Source of the DNA: Treponema sp.
Lineage (GTDB): Bacteria; Spirochaetota; Spirochaetia; Treponematales; Treponemataceae
Direction of reading: 5' to 3'
DNA: 64,000 nt
Assembly: GCA_016296655.1 (NCBI GenBank)
Contig: JAEDIW010000002.1
Coordinates: 1-64,000 of the forward strand
In this document: positions 17,409 to 26,140 of the stretch, one piece after another
How the letters are laid out: the number at the start of each line of letters is the position of its first letter
Position numbering within the stretch: the stretch's first letter is position 1
Notes under the pieces: generated by a model
What the model was told of the DNA's origin: nothing
Databases searched by the model: none
The model's input: only the letters and a program-made list of their open reading frames with translations
Program-made: the position numbers and the translations under genes

Positions 17409-17636
17409 GTGCTACCTCTGGATTAAAATGTAACGTAGTAAGCGTATCTTATAAATGCAAAAATTTGTATTTTTCCGACTATATTAATATCTTTTTAAAA
17501 GAAATAATCGAAAAAAACGCAATTAAACAACAGAAAATTACAAATATTTCCAGACAACTCTAAAGAACCTCTAGAACTGCAATAAATGAGAATACGTGAG
17601 GATAATTAAAAGACTTCGCCTGTCAGGCAAAAAGAC

Positions 17637-20600
17637 TTACTGTTTGTCAAAAGACTTTTCAAGGCCTTTCCTATACCGTCCCGGTGTAGTTCCTGTAATT
17701 TTTTTAAATACCCGGCAGAAATAGGCCTGATCCTGAAAACCACTCTTTTCAGCAATCGTAAAAATGCTTTCATTTGTCTGGCGCAATTGGATGCAGGCAA
17801 TATTTACCCTGTAAAGGCTCAAATATTCCCAAGGCGACAAGCCAGTTTCCTTATGAAAGACTCTGGTAAGATAATCCTCACTTGTATGAACGGCTTCTGA
17901 CAGCTTCCAACGTGAAATATATTCATTTCCATGCTTGTTAAAGTAAAGTATTGTCTTTTTTACAATTCCTCCAGTATCTGGAGAAAGCATTGCATCACCA
18001 GCCAGCAGCGCACGCAGTCTGTTTCCAAATTCTTCAGAAGCTGCAACACAAATATTGCAGAGAATTAATTTTTGGACAGTAAAAAATTTTTCAATTTCAG
18101 GCATCTGATCAAGTTTTTCAGAAATTACAACAACAGGTACAGTTTCTGAATTAAGATTATTTCTTATAGCAGAAACAACAGACAACGTTGCTTCTTTCAA
18201 AATAATAATTGACGGCGAAATTTTATTTATTATTTCGGTTATATTTTCTATATCATCAGCCCTGGTTACAGGAATCGGTAAATTCCATTTGCTTTCGATT
18301 TTTTCAGGGCAATTTACAAGAAGTACAGGTTTTTGGGCAATGCCAAGCTTGCGCTCAAACAACATACAGAAATCCTTGCTTTTTTCCAAATTTTCAGGAT
18401 TTTCAATATCATAGCAGATAAACGCCCTTTGAGAAAAACCATCTTTTGTTCGCTGATTATAAACAGCACGAATTTCATTTTCAGATTTACCCTCAAAATT
18501 CCATATAAAGGCTTCATTTTCAGGACTGATTTCCAAAGCCTTTTCCTCACAGGAAAAAGCAGGCCAATTTATAAAAAGCTCGCTATATTCTTCCTTTTTT
18601 ACAAATTCACAGTTCTGCATTAAAAAAATCTGATTTGCCAGAAGAATTCCTGGCTCATTCCATATTTCCGAATCCTGCGGAGCTAAAGAAAAGGGCAGAA
18701 GAATCTTCATGCCGTTTTCAGCTTTTTCAAGCCGGCAATTTTCAACAGAAAAATTGAAATTCTTTGCATAAATGCCGATTGCCTGTTTCAAGCGGGCTTT
18801 ATCCCCATAAATAATAGGAAAATCAGTTGTTACATACTGACTTGCAGAATCCGAGCAGATAAGTTCCTGCGGATAAAACAAATGATTGTCAAAATGAATT
18901 TCATTGCTCTGAGATCTTGTAAGATCAACAATCAGGTTTGTGCGCTCCATCTGACGCCCCAAATTATCCTTCAATTTCTCCACAATCTGCTTTATACCGC
19001 CTGAAAGTACCTGATTCTGTGCAAGCAGCTGTTCAAGTTCTTCAGTATTTTTAGAAATTTCCTGCAAAGGTGCTGCCAGTTCATTTCCAACAGTTGCAAA
19101 AAATTTGGTTTTTGCCTGTTCAGCCTGCTCGGCAGCCTTTCTTGCAGCAGACAGTTCATTAAACAGAAAGATACCTGAAAAAGCACTGCTTATTACAGAA
19201 CGCAAATCTTCAAAAAGCAGACCATCAAAAAAAGAAACAGAACAAATAAAATGCCCAAAAGTCTTATTATCTGCAAAAATCGGCTGAACCAGATAAATGC
19301 CATTATTAAAAGCAGAAACAACATTTGACGGCAAAATTTCCTCTGACGCAAAAACCTGTTCTTCGTCAAAAAGCTTATTCTTTGCAAAGCCACCTATAAA
19401 ACGGGAACCTTTTTCTTCATATAGCACAGTTGCAGCCGAGTTAATTCCAATCTGCGGTAAATAAGTTTGTAGTGCAGTTAAAAACTCTTTTACTGAATGT
19501 TCGCTTATCAGCACACATTTCAACGAATCAAGGATTTTTGAGCGTTCTTCATGCATGGTTCGCAATTCTTCCTGATATCGCTCAGAAACCTGCTGTAAAA
19601 TAACAAAAATGTCTTTTTCTATCGAAGTTATGTAATCACTGTCAATGCACGGAGAATTTTTTAAAATAGTAATGGCTTTAAAAACCGTCCTTACATCCAT
19701 TTCGCTTTCATAAAATCGCTTTATAGCCCTGCTGAACAAATTGAAAAACAACTTTGTACTCTTTGACCATAAAGCATTCAGAACAGGCTCAATAATTGCA
19801 TTTTGATTCGTCATATCAAGCCTAAAAAGTTTGGTCAAAGTTAGAATCAAATTATCTTTTGCACGTGCCATTTCTATTGAAGAAAGTTTTTCAGGCTTTG
19901 TTTTTTCCACAAACAGAGATGACATTGTACATCCACAGGACTCCCTTATTACAAGCGGAGCAGAAAGCGTTATGTTTCGCTTTAACCGTGAGGAATTATT
20001 CATTTCATTTAAAATCAACTCATAAGAATTCAGCCCCATTGTTCTGTACGGCATATGCACAGTTGTAAGCGCAGACAAAAGCATTCGGCTTTTTGAAACA
20101 TCATTAAAACCCGCTGCCAGATAATCGTCAGGAACCTCAAATCCTTTTTTCTGCAAATATGCAATTGCATCAAATGCCATAATATCACTTGCTGCAAGCA
20201 ATGCAGAAAAATCCTTTCCGGGAACCAGTCTGCGCTTTTCACAAAGCTGGATAATTGCTTCCTTTCCGCTACGCCACTCAAAAGGATCTGAAATCAACGG
20301 TGAATTTTCAACAGAAATTCCAGCCTGCTCCATTGTGTCGCAGAAAGCCCTGTACCTGTCCGCTGCAGAGCCATGATTCTCAGGCCCACGCAAAAATGCA
20401 ATTTTTGTAATATGATGAACCTTTATAAAATGGTTCACAAGTTCAGCCATTCCAGAATAGGCATCAAAATTTACACAAGAATGACCGCCGATTTTTTGAG
20501 AAATTGTAACAAAAGGAACCTGTTCAAATTTTTTATGAAAATCTGTTAATTCTTCTAGAGAAACCGCACCGCCAATGGCAGAAGCCCAGCTTATAAGACC

Positions 20601-20801
20601 GTCAATATTTTTTTTATTCGCAAGATTATAAACAGCATTGCGCAAATATTCAGAATTTGCTTTTGCATTAAGACGTCCACCTGGAAAAATATAAAAAGAA
20701 GTATCAAACAAAGAAGCTTCTTTTATTAGAGATGAACACACCTGATTAGCAGAGCCACTATGAATTGAGGCAAGAATTAAACCTATTCTTTTCTTCTTCA
20801 T
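17637..20801 (-). CDS. Hybrid regulator: LacI-type sensor, degenerate histidine kinase, receiver-like and AraC domains
   Basis: This 1054-residue cytoplasmic protein has no membrane segment. Residues 1-290 are a periplasmic-binding-type sugar sensor (MKKKRIGLILASIHSGSANQ) without the LacI helix-turn-helix. A linker and GAF-like region follow (about 300-545). At 555-630 is a kinase dimerisation-like helix where the usual HELRTPL reads NELAAPL (Asn573 in place of the phosphorylatable His), and no good ATP-binding lid follows. Residues 820-925 resemble a receiver, and 943-1046 form an AraC HTH pair (LSEAVHTSEDYLTRVFHKE and IAEKSGFQDQAYFCRVFKK). It probably senses a pectin sugar and activates the importer genes. 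A TATAAT at 20810-20815 would give a leader of only about two bases. Confidence 0.82.
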   Translation of the reverse strand: MKKKRIGLILASIHSGSANQVCSSLIKEASLFDTSFYIFPGGRLNAKANSEYLRNAVYNLANKKNIDGLISWASAIGGAVSLEELTDFHKKFEQVPFVTISQKIGGHSCVNFDAYSGMAELVNHFIKVHHITKIAFLRGPENHGSAADRYRAFCDTMEQAGISVENSPLISDPFEWRSGKEAIIQLCEKRRLVPGKDFSALLAASDIMAFDAIAYLQKKGFEVPDDYLAAGFNDVSKSRMLLSALTTVHMPYRTMGLNSYELILNEMNNSSRLKRNITLSAPLVIRESCGCTMSSLFVEKTKPEKLSSIEMARAKDNLILTLTKLFRLDMTNQNAIIEPVLNALWSKSTKLFFNLFSRAIKRFYESEMDVRTVFKAITILKNSPCIDSDYITSIEKDIFVILQQVSERYQEELRTMHEERSKILDSLKCVLISEHSVKEFLTALQTYLPQIGINSAATVLYEEKGSRFIGGFAKNKLFDEEQVFASEEILPSNVVSAFNNGIYLVQPIFADNKTFGHFICSVSFFDGLLFEDLRSVISSAFSGIFLFNELSAARKAAEQAEQAKTKFFATVGNELAAPLQEISKNTEELEQLLAQNQVLSGGIKQIVEKLKDNLGRQMERTNLIVDLTRSQSNEIHFDNHLFYPQELICSDSASQYVTTDFPIIYGDKARLKQAIGIYAKNFNFSVENCRLEKAENGMKILLPFSLAPQDSEIWNEPGILLANQIFLMQNCEFVKKEEYSELFINWPAFSCEEKALEISPENEAFIWNFEGKSENEIRAVYNQRTKDGFSQRAFICYDIENPENLEKSKDFCMLFERKLGIAQKPVLLVNCPEKIESKWNLPIPVTRADDIENITEIINKISPSIIILKEATLSVVSAIRNNLNSETVPVVVISEKLDQMPEIEKFFTVQKLILCNICVAASEEFGNRLRALLAGDAMLSPDTGGIVKKTILYFNKHGNEYISRWKLSEAVHTSEDYLTRVFHKETGLSPWEYLSLYRVNIACIQLRQTNESIFTIAEKSGFQDQAYFCRVFKKITGTTPGRYRKGLEKSFDKQ

Positions 20802-20911
20802 TGCCTTTAATTATAAGCCAGAATTCGTAAAATCAAAAGACTGAATAGTCCAAAATTCAAAAAATAATTAAAATTTGTTAAAAAGCAGTATATTCCGAAC
20901 TTTTTTTTTCA

Positions 20912-21112
20912 GGGCGGTTTTTCGAGGCAGAAACTGCCTCGAAAAACGGGCTGTTCGGGGTTCCGTGCAAAAGCACTACAGCCGCTTCCCTCTTGCGGTT
21001 TCGCAGGGGCTCAACCGAGACTCACTCAAAACGCTGCGCCACTCGCGTTTTGCCGGCTTTGCCGTCGTTCCCTATCAGTCCAGTGGCCAAGCCCCTACCA
21101 TCCCTACCGCAT
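20912..21112. repeat. GC-rich hairpin-headed element, copy E2
   Basis: The element opens with a perfect 14-bp hairpin, GTTTTTCGAGGCAG (20917-20930) and CTGCCTCGAAAAAC (20934-20947), with an AAA loop. A GC-rich tract follows with CCGCTTCC and GCCGGCTTTGCCGTCGTTCC (21052-21071), matching E1. Small ORFs across it are low-complexity and lack ribosome binding sites. It lies upstream of the hybrid regulator and beyond the end of the GH28 gene. Confidence 0.7.
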
Positions 21113-21140
21113 CGTAGAACTGCCGAAATAAATTCGCAGT

Positions 21141-21173
21141 GCCAGTATGAAATTTGCTTTTGGGACAACCCCT
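21141..21173. repeat. Partial GGGGCTGTCC-type repeat, copy R9
   Basis: CAGTATGAAATTTGCTTTTG and GGGACAACCCCT match the right end of the dispersed repeat family (compare R1). The left end is missing or replaced by the GC-rich element E2, which suggests that one element inserted next to or into the other. Confidence 0.5.
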
Positions 21174-21194
21174 AGAATTTATCAGCAGAATTCA

Positions 21195-22613
21195 TCAGTT
21201 ATATAAAAATTTCTCTGCAGGTCCCTTTATTTCAGTTCCCGTAATAGAAAGGTTTTTAGAATTGATAATTCTAAATGATTTTTCAGTTACCGACGGAATT
21301 CCTGCAAACATATCTGAAACATCAGGAGTTTGGGGGCTGCTTTCATTTGTTTCTATATAACAATCTGTTATAGAAAGATTTTCAACAGGAGCTTCAGGCA
21401 ATCCTGCAATAAATCCTGCTGAAGCCTTGCAGCCAGTAGCCTTTATTCCTGAAATTTTTAAATCCCGAATAGAAGGAGTTGATGCATCAACTTCCTGCGC
21501 ATCAAGGCTGAACAGATACGGATCTTTTGGATCTGCGCCACAAACATAGTACATATTTATTGCCAGCGGACAAAGACTGTCTTTTATAGTTAAATTGGAG
21601 AAAGTCAAATCATGCAGAGCTCCGCCCCTCTGCCTTCTAGTTTTTATGCGGATTCCACGGTCAGTTCCATCAAAAACACAATTTTCGGCAACAACATTAT
21701 TAATTCCGGCAGCAGTTTCACTTCCAAGAACTATACCACCATGTCCGCTATGAACTGTACAACCAGAAACAAGTACATGACTGCATGGAACCGCTGCCTT
21801 TATGCCAGATTCGCCAGCTCCAGATTTTATGACAATAGCATCGTCACCAACATTTATTCTGCAATTTTTTACAACAACATTTGTACAGGAATCTATATCA
21901 ATACCATCAGTATTAGGTGCATTTTCTCCAGGATTTTCAACTGTTATACCTGTAATTTCAAGATTTTTACAGTAAACAGGATGCACTGTCCAGAAAGGAG
22001 AATTGCGAATGGTAATGCCTTCAATCTTGCAATCATCACTTTTGTAAAACTGAACCAACGGAGGACGTAAAAATTGAATGTATCTTCCACCGCCACCACT
22101 AGGCTGACTCTTATAGTCAGGATTCAGCTTTGCAAACATTTTTTCAATTTCCGTAACAGGTTCTGCCTGAGGCTTTTTTGCAATGCGTTTAGTCCACCAA
22201 TCCTGACCATTTCCGTCGATTATTCCATGCCCTGTTATTTTTACATTTTTCTGAGCATTTGCAAAAACACAAGGATGCATAGCATAGCAGTCAACACCTT
22301 CCCAGCGTGTATACACAGGAGGAAAACGCTCCTCATCTGTAAAAAACGAAATTACAGCATTCTTCTCAAGGTTAAGCGTAATATTGGAAAAAAGTTCAAT
22401 TGGTCCTGTATGCCATATACCTTCAGTAACTGTCAAAGTTCCGCCACCTGAAGTTTTCAAGAAACCAATAGCTTTTGAAAAAGCCTCTGTATTATCAAAT
22501 TTAGTTGAATCAGTCTGTTCCGGCTTTCCGCCAAAATCTTTTAAAAATACGTTCTGCATGATAGAAACAGTATCTGAGTGAATCTGGCTATTGTCAAAGA
22601 CGCTCCCTGTCAT
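21195..22613 (-). CDS. Polygalacturonase-family glycoside hydrolase (GH28), probably cytoplasmic
   Basis: This 472-residue right-handed beta-helix enzyme hydrolyses galacturonan or oligogalacturonides. The GH28 catalytic motifs are all present: NTDGIDIDSC, GDDAIVIKSG (the Asp pair), the catalytic-site His in GHGGIVLGSE, and RGIRIKTRRQRGG. There is no signal peptide, which is unlike plant-attacking secreted polygalacturonases and fits an exo-type enzyme acting on imported oligomers. Start alternatives exist: the ATG at 22613, or an internal ATG at 22559 (MQNVFLKDFGG); neither has a clear ribosome binding site. It is followed on the minus strand by repeat E2 and then the regulator gene. Confidence 0.9.
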   Translation of the reverse strand: MTGSVFDNSQIHSDTVSIMQNVFLKDFGGKPEQTDSTKFDNTEAFSKAIGFLKTSGGGTLTVTEGIWHTGPIELFSNITLNLEKNAVISFFTDEERFPPVYTRWEGVDCYAMHPCVFANAQKNVKITGHGIIDGNGQDWWTKRIAKKPQAEPVTEIEKMFAKLNPDYKSQPSGGGGRYIQFLRPPLVQFYKSDDCKIEGITIRNSPFWTVHPVYCKNLEITGITVENPGENAPNTDGIDIDSCTNVVVKNCRINVGDDAIVIKSGAGESGIKAAVPCSHVLVSGCTVHSGHGGIVLGSETAAGINNVVAENCVFDGTDRGIRIKTRRQRGGALHDLTFSNLTIKDSLCPLAINMYYVCGADPKDPYLFSLDAQEVDASTPSIRDLKISGIKATGCKASAGFIAGLPEAPVENLSITDCYIETNESSPQTPDVSDMFAGIPSVTEKSFRIINSKNLSITGTEIKGPAEKFLYN

Positions 22614-22675
22614 ATTTTTGTACTATTCAGACATAGAGCCTAAAAATTCTGACACTAAAAGCAGACAACTTTTTT

Positions 22676-23356
22676 TTATAAAGTTTTCAAAAAATCAGGA
22701 ATTTCATAAATGGAATTCAGATGAAAAATTCTGCCTCCAGTTCTTTTATCTTCAAATAAAAACTGCGGATAGGCTTTCATCTGTTCTTCTGTAACCTGCC
22801 TTCCAACATGTATCGCCGTACCACCCAAAATTTTATAACCCAAAACATACTTCATCTGGTCATCAATAAAGATGCTGTCATCTACGGTTCCACCACAACG
22901 TTTCAGGGCAATTTCAAAAGCACATGAAAAAGGCTTACCCTTAAGACCTGCATCCCTAATATCAGTTATTGAAGAAAACAAATCCCGCACGCCATAGAAC
23001 TTCAAAACTCTTTCAGCATGTTCTGCCGGCGCATTTGTAAGAACAGACATCGGTATATTAAACGAAAGCAACAGACTGCGCAAATTTGGTGCAGGCAACA
23101 GCCATTCAGTTTCAGACTCAGGATGAACAGCTGCAAAAAATTTTTCGCTGTCCTTAAAACCACAACTCATAAGCCATGCCAGTGTTGAACTGTGTTTCGG
23201 AAGATTTTCCCTGCGCATTTGAGAAGCCTGTTCAAAATCAACATTAAAAAAATCTGCCGTCATTTTTACCATATTTTCAGAAATTTGCCGGCTCATTTGA
23301 CATGCAGATGAATAAAGCGTGTCATCCAAATCAAAAATCAAATGTTTTATATCCAT
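22676..23356 (-). CDS. HAD-family phosphatase, pyrimidine 5'-nucleotidase-like
   Basis: This 226-residue soluble hydrolase has HAD motif I DLDDTLYSS, motif II LTNAPAEHA, a motif III lysine in GLKGKPFS and motif IV IFIDDQMKYV. The helical cap after motif I and the sequence style resemble the SDT1/PHM8 group of pyrimidine nucleotidases, but related HAD enzymes act on sugar phosphates, so the substrate is open. On the minus strand a TATAAT (23363-23368) ends six bases before the ATG with no Shine-Dalgarno, which suggests a leaderless mRNA. It lies 62 bp upstream of the GH28 gene in the same direction. Confidence 0.8.
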   Translation of the reverse strand: MDIKHLIFDLDDTLYSSACQMSRQISENMVKMTADFFNVDFEQASQMRRENLPKHSSTLAWLMSCGFKDSEKFFAAVHPESETEWLLPAPNLRSLLLSFNIPMSVLTNAPAEHAERVLKFYGVRDLFSSITDIRDAGLKGKPFSCAFEIALKRCGGTVDDSIFIDDQMKYVLGYKILGGTAIHVGRQVTEEQMKAYPQFLFEDKRTGGRIFHLNSIYEIPDFLKTL

Positions 23357-23544
23357 AGTCTAATTATACAGGAAATACAGCTTTTTTACAGCTTCTTCAA
23401 ATCCACTTGCAGCTTTAAAAAGTTCATTATATTCTGAATTTTTAAGCTAGTCTTTTTTCTGTTCATTTATATAATTGGATTTATGAATGCAAGGTTTTCC
23501 CAGTCTTTCGTTATCCCTAAAATAATCAGATACTTAGAAAATTC

Positions 23545-23573
23545 TTGCAACTAATATATTAGTATGTTATCAT
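23545..23573 (+). promoter_or_regulatory. Promoter and operator of the GntR gene
   Basis: TTGCAA (23545-23550), a 17-bp spacer and TATCAT (23568-23573) with an extended TG (23565-23566) form a promoter. The perfect 14-bp palindrome ACTAATATATTAGT (23550-23563) fills the spacer, where a bound dimer would block RNA polymerase. This is the expected position for an autoregulatory GntR site. Confidence 0.65.
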
Positions 23574-23590
23574 AAAAGAGGTATATGCTT

Positions 23591-24256
23591 ATGCAGATGA
23601 AGAGAATTACCGCCTCAGAGCAAATTTATAAGGAAATGCATTCGCAAATCATGTTTCTGGAATTAAAGCCAGGAGAAGAACTGAACATGCAGAAACTGTT
23701 GCAGAATGCAGGCGTAAGCCGTTCACCACTAAGAGATGCTCTTCTAAAATTACAAGAAGACAACCTTGTGGAAATTTTCCCGCAAAAAGGCTCGCAAATT
23801 TCAAGAATCAATTTAAAACAGGTAGAAGTAGAACGTTTTATGCGCTCAACACTAGAACTTGCAGTTATTCCGCTTTTTGCAAAAGCCTGTACAAAAGAAC
23901 ATCTGCTTAAAATGCGCCGAGCCCTTGAAGAACAGAAATTTGCTCTTGAGATAACTGATCAGAAAGCGTTCTTAAATGCTGATGATGATTTTCACAAAGT
24001 TTTCTTTAGCGCAACTGGCAAGGAAAGAATCTGGGATTTAATTCAAAGTCAATCTGGAAATTACAGAAGAATCAGATTTCTTTCAAATCAGGTTCCAGAA
24101 ATTTTGAACAACATCATAGGAGAACATGAAAGAATACTGAATTCTTTTTCTGAAGGGCAAATGGAGGAATGTCTTTTACTTGATAAAAAACACCTTACAA
24201 AGCTTATTGCAGAAATTGATATTCTTGAAACAAAATATCCTGGCTATTTTGAATAA
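23591..24256 (+). CDS. GntR-family regulator with FCD ligand domain
   Basis: This protein of about 221 residues has an N-terminal winged helix (VSRSPLRDALLKLQEDNLVE) and a C-terminal all-helical FCD domain, as in ExuR/UxuR-type regulators that sense hexuronates or their products. ATGs at 23585 and 23591 are both possible; AAAGAGG (23575-23581) is better spaced for 23591. The gene lies directly before the hexuronate reductase gene in the same direction, so it probably controls that gene and itself. Confidence 0.85.
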   Translation: MQMKRITASEQIYKEMHSQIMFLELKPGEELNMQKLLQNAGVSRSPLRDALLKLQEDNLVEIFPQKGSQISRINLKQVEVERFMRSTLELAVIPLFAKACTKEHLLKMRRALEEQKFALEITDQKAFLNADDDFHKVFFSATGKERIWDLIQSQSGNYRRIRFLSNQVPEILNNIIGEHERILNSFSEGQMEECLLLDKKHLTKLIAEIDILETKYPGYFE

Positions 24257-24288
24257 AAAGCAGGAATCCTTAAATTCGTATTTTTTGA

Positions 24289-24317
24289 AGTTGGTTTAAA
24301 AACTTTTTATACCAACT
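24289..24317 (+). promoter_or_regulatory. Inverted repeat upstream of the hexuronate reductase gene
   Basis: AGTTGGT (24289-24295) and ACCAACT (24311-24317) are perfect complements with inner AAAAA/TTTTT pairing. The element could be a weak terminator after the GntR gene. TTGGT/ACCAA are also half-sites seen in UxuR/ExuR operators, although the spacing here is wider. Confidence 0.4.
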
Positions 24318-24404
24318 ATAAAAAAGCTCAGTGTTGCTGTGCTGCATTTTTAACAAAAACGTCAAAGCAAAATCTTGCCTTGGTTAGATGTACTTGGAGG
24401 AATT

Positions 24405-26012
24405 ATGAAGTTATCCTTAAAAAATCTTGCAAATCGTGATATTTGGGCAGATAAAAATTACGAATTGCCTGAATTTGATTATGCCAAAATGGTCACTGCC
24501 ACAGAAAAAGCCCCTGTTTGGGTTCACTTTGGGGCTGGAAATATTTTCCGTGGATTTTCAGCTGTATTGATGCAAACTTTGCTGAATAAAGGTGAAACAG
24601 AAAAGGGCATTATAGTTGGGGAAGGATTTGACTATGACATCATTGATAAAATTTATGAACCTTATGGCAATAATTCTCTGCTTGTAACCTTGAACTCTGA
24701 CGGAACAATCAGCAAAAAAGTTGTTTCTTCAATTGCAAAGGCTTGGAAATGCGATTTCTCTTTTGCAACAGAATGGGATAATTTTAAGAAAGTTTTTGCA
24801 AATCCGTCTCTTCAGATGGTAACTTTTACAATTACAGAAAAAGGCTATGCCCTTGGCAGAAAAGACGATTTCTTCCCTTTTGTTGCTGCAGATTTTGAAA
24901 CAGGTCCTAACGGAATACTTAACAGCATGATGAGCAAAATTACAGCCTTAGTTTACCACCGTTATTTAAATGGAAAAACTCCACTCGCTTTGGTAAGTAC
25001 AGACAATTGTTCACATAACGGAGAAAAACTGCAGAAAGCAGTCCTGACAGTTGCCGAAAAATGGATTGAAAAAGGCTTCTGCGAAAAAGGTTTTACCGAT
25101 TACCTGCAGACCAAAGTTTCTTTTCCTTGGTCAATGATTGATAAAATTACGCCACGCCCTGATTCTTCAGTAAAGAAAATGCTCGAAAATGACGGATTTG
25201 AAGACACAGAAGTTGTTATTACTGGAAAAAATACCTACATTGCACCTTTTGTTAATGCAGAACGCCCAGAATATCTCGTTATAGAAGATGATTTCCCAAA
25301 TGGTCGTCCAGCACTTGAAAAAGCAGGTGTATATTTCACAGACAGAGAAACAGTAAACAATGTTGAAAAAATGAAGGTTTGTACATGCCTGAATCCACTG
25401 CACACATGTCTTGCTATTTATGGCTGCTTGCTTGGATATAACCTTATTTCCGAAGAAATGAAAGATTCTGTATTAAACAAAATGGTAAACATCATAGGTT
25501 ATAAAGAAGGAATGCCTGTTGTTGTAAATCCAAAGATTCTTAATCCAGAAAAATTCATTAAAGAAGTGCTGGAGGTTCGTATTCCAAACCCATTCATGCC
25601 AGATACACCACAGCGTATTGCAACAGATACAAGCCAGAAACTTTCAATACGTTTTGGAGAAACAATCAAGGCATACATTGCAAGCAGCACTCTGAAAACA
25701 GAAGACTTAAAGCTTATTCCTTTGGTTTTTGCAGGCTGGCTTCGTTATCTGCTTGCAATCGATGACAATGGCAATGCATTTACACCGTCAAGTGACCCAC
25801 GCCTCGAGTCCAGTCAAGAATTCTTAAAAGGGATAAAACTTGGCGATAAAGGACCTTTCAACGAAAAACTAAAGCCGCTTTTAAGCGATGAATCTTTGTT
25901 TGGTATTGACCTTTACAAAGCAGGTCTTGCAGAAAAAGTTTTGAACTATTTTACAGAATTAGTTGCTTCTCCAGGAGCTGTAAGAAAAACTCTTGAAAAG
26001 TACGTACAATAG
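24405..26012 (+). CDS. Hexuronate (fructuronate/tagaturonate) reductase, mannitol dehydrogenase family
   Basis: This protein of about 535 residues belongs to the UxuB/UxaB/MtlD long-chain dehydrogenases. The NAD-binding region starts WVHFGAGNIFRG. The C-terminal catalytic domain carries STDNCSHNG, the motif MKVCTCLNPLHTCLAI and a conserved Lys region. It would reduce the keto-acid formed from galacturonate or glucuronate, the next step after the pectin hydrolases in this window. An in-frame start at 24375 is less likely than the ATG at 24405, which follows TTGGAGGAATT. UxuB versus UxaB cannot be settled by eye. It is downstream of the GntR gene, which probably regulates it. Confidence 0.85.
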   Translation: MKLSLKNLANRDIWADKNYELPEFDYAKMVTATEKAPVWVHFGAGNIFRGFSAVLMQTLLNKGETEKGIIVGEGFDYDIIDKIYEPYGNNSLLVTLNSDGTISKKVVSSIAKAWKCDFSFATEWDNFKKVFANPSLQMVTFTITEKGYALGRKDDFFPFVAADFETGPNGILNSMMSKITALVYHRYLNGKTPLALVSTDNCSHNGEKLQKAVLTVAEKWIEKGFCEKGFTDYLQTKVSFPWSMIDKITPRPDSSVKKMLENDGFEDTEVVITGKNTYIAPFVNAERPEYLVIEDDFPNGRPALEKAGVYFTDRETVNNVEKMKVCTCLNPLHTCLAIYGCLLGYNLISEEMKDSVLNKMVNIIGYKEGMPVVVNPKILNPEKFIKEVLEVRIPNPFMPDTPQRIATDTSQKLSIRFGETIKAYIASSTLKTEDLKLIPLVFAGWLRYLLAIDDNGNAFTPSSDPRLESSQEFLKGIKLGDKGPFNEKLKPLLSDESLFGIDLYKAGLAEKVLNYFTELVASPGAVRKTLEKYVQ

Positions 26013-26025
26013 TTAATTGCTGTTG

Positions 26026-26111
26026 AAAAGGGGCTGTCCCCAAAATAAAGCTCATAGTGTCATTCCGAAATAAATCTAGCATGACAGATGCTTATTGGAC
26101 AGCCCTTTTTT
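26026..26111. repeat. GGGGCTGTCC-ended dispersed repeat, copy R2
   Basis: The arms AAAAGGGGCTGTCC and GGACAGCCCTTTT are near-perfect complements, with the shared core AAAGCTCATAGTGTCATTCC between them. It sits in the convergent gap between the reductase and chemoreceptor genes. The flanking A- and T-runs make it a plausible bidirectional terminator. Confidence 0.8.
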
Positions 26112-26140
26112 ATGCAATCAAATGATTGCTTTCAAGTTTC

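Noticed and set aside
20875..21175. ORFs of 60-80 codons in GC-rich block E2.
   Set aside because: They are composition artefacts of the repeat element, with no start signals and no conserved protein pattern.
23577..23590. A ribosomal start at 23585 for the GntR protein.
   Set aside because: Its spacing to AAAGAGG is only about three bases; 23591 is better placed, though this is not certain.
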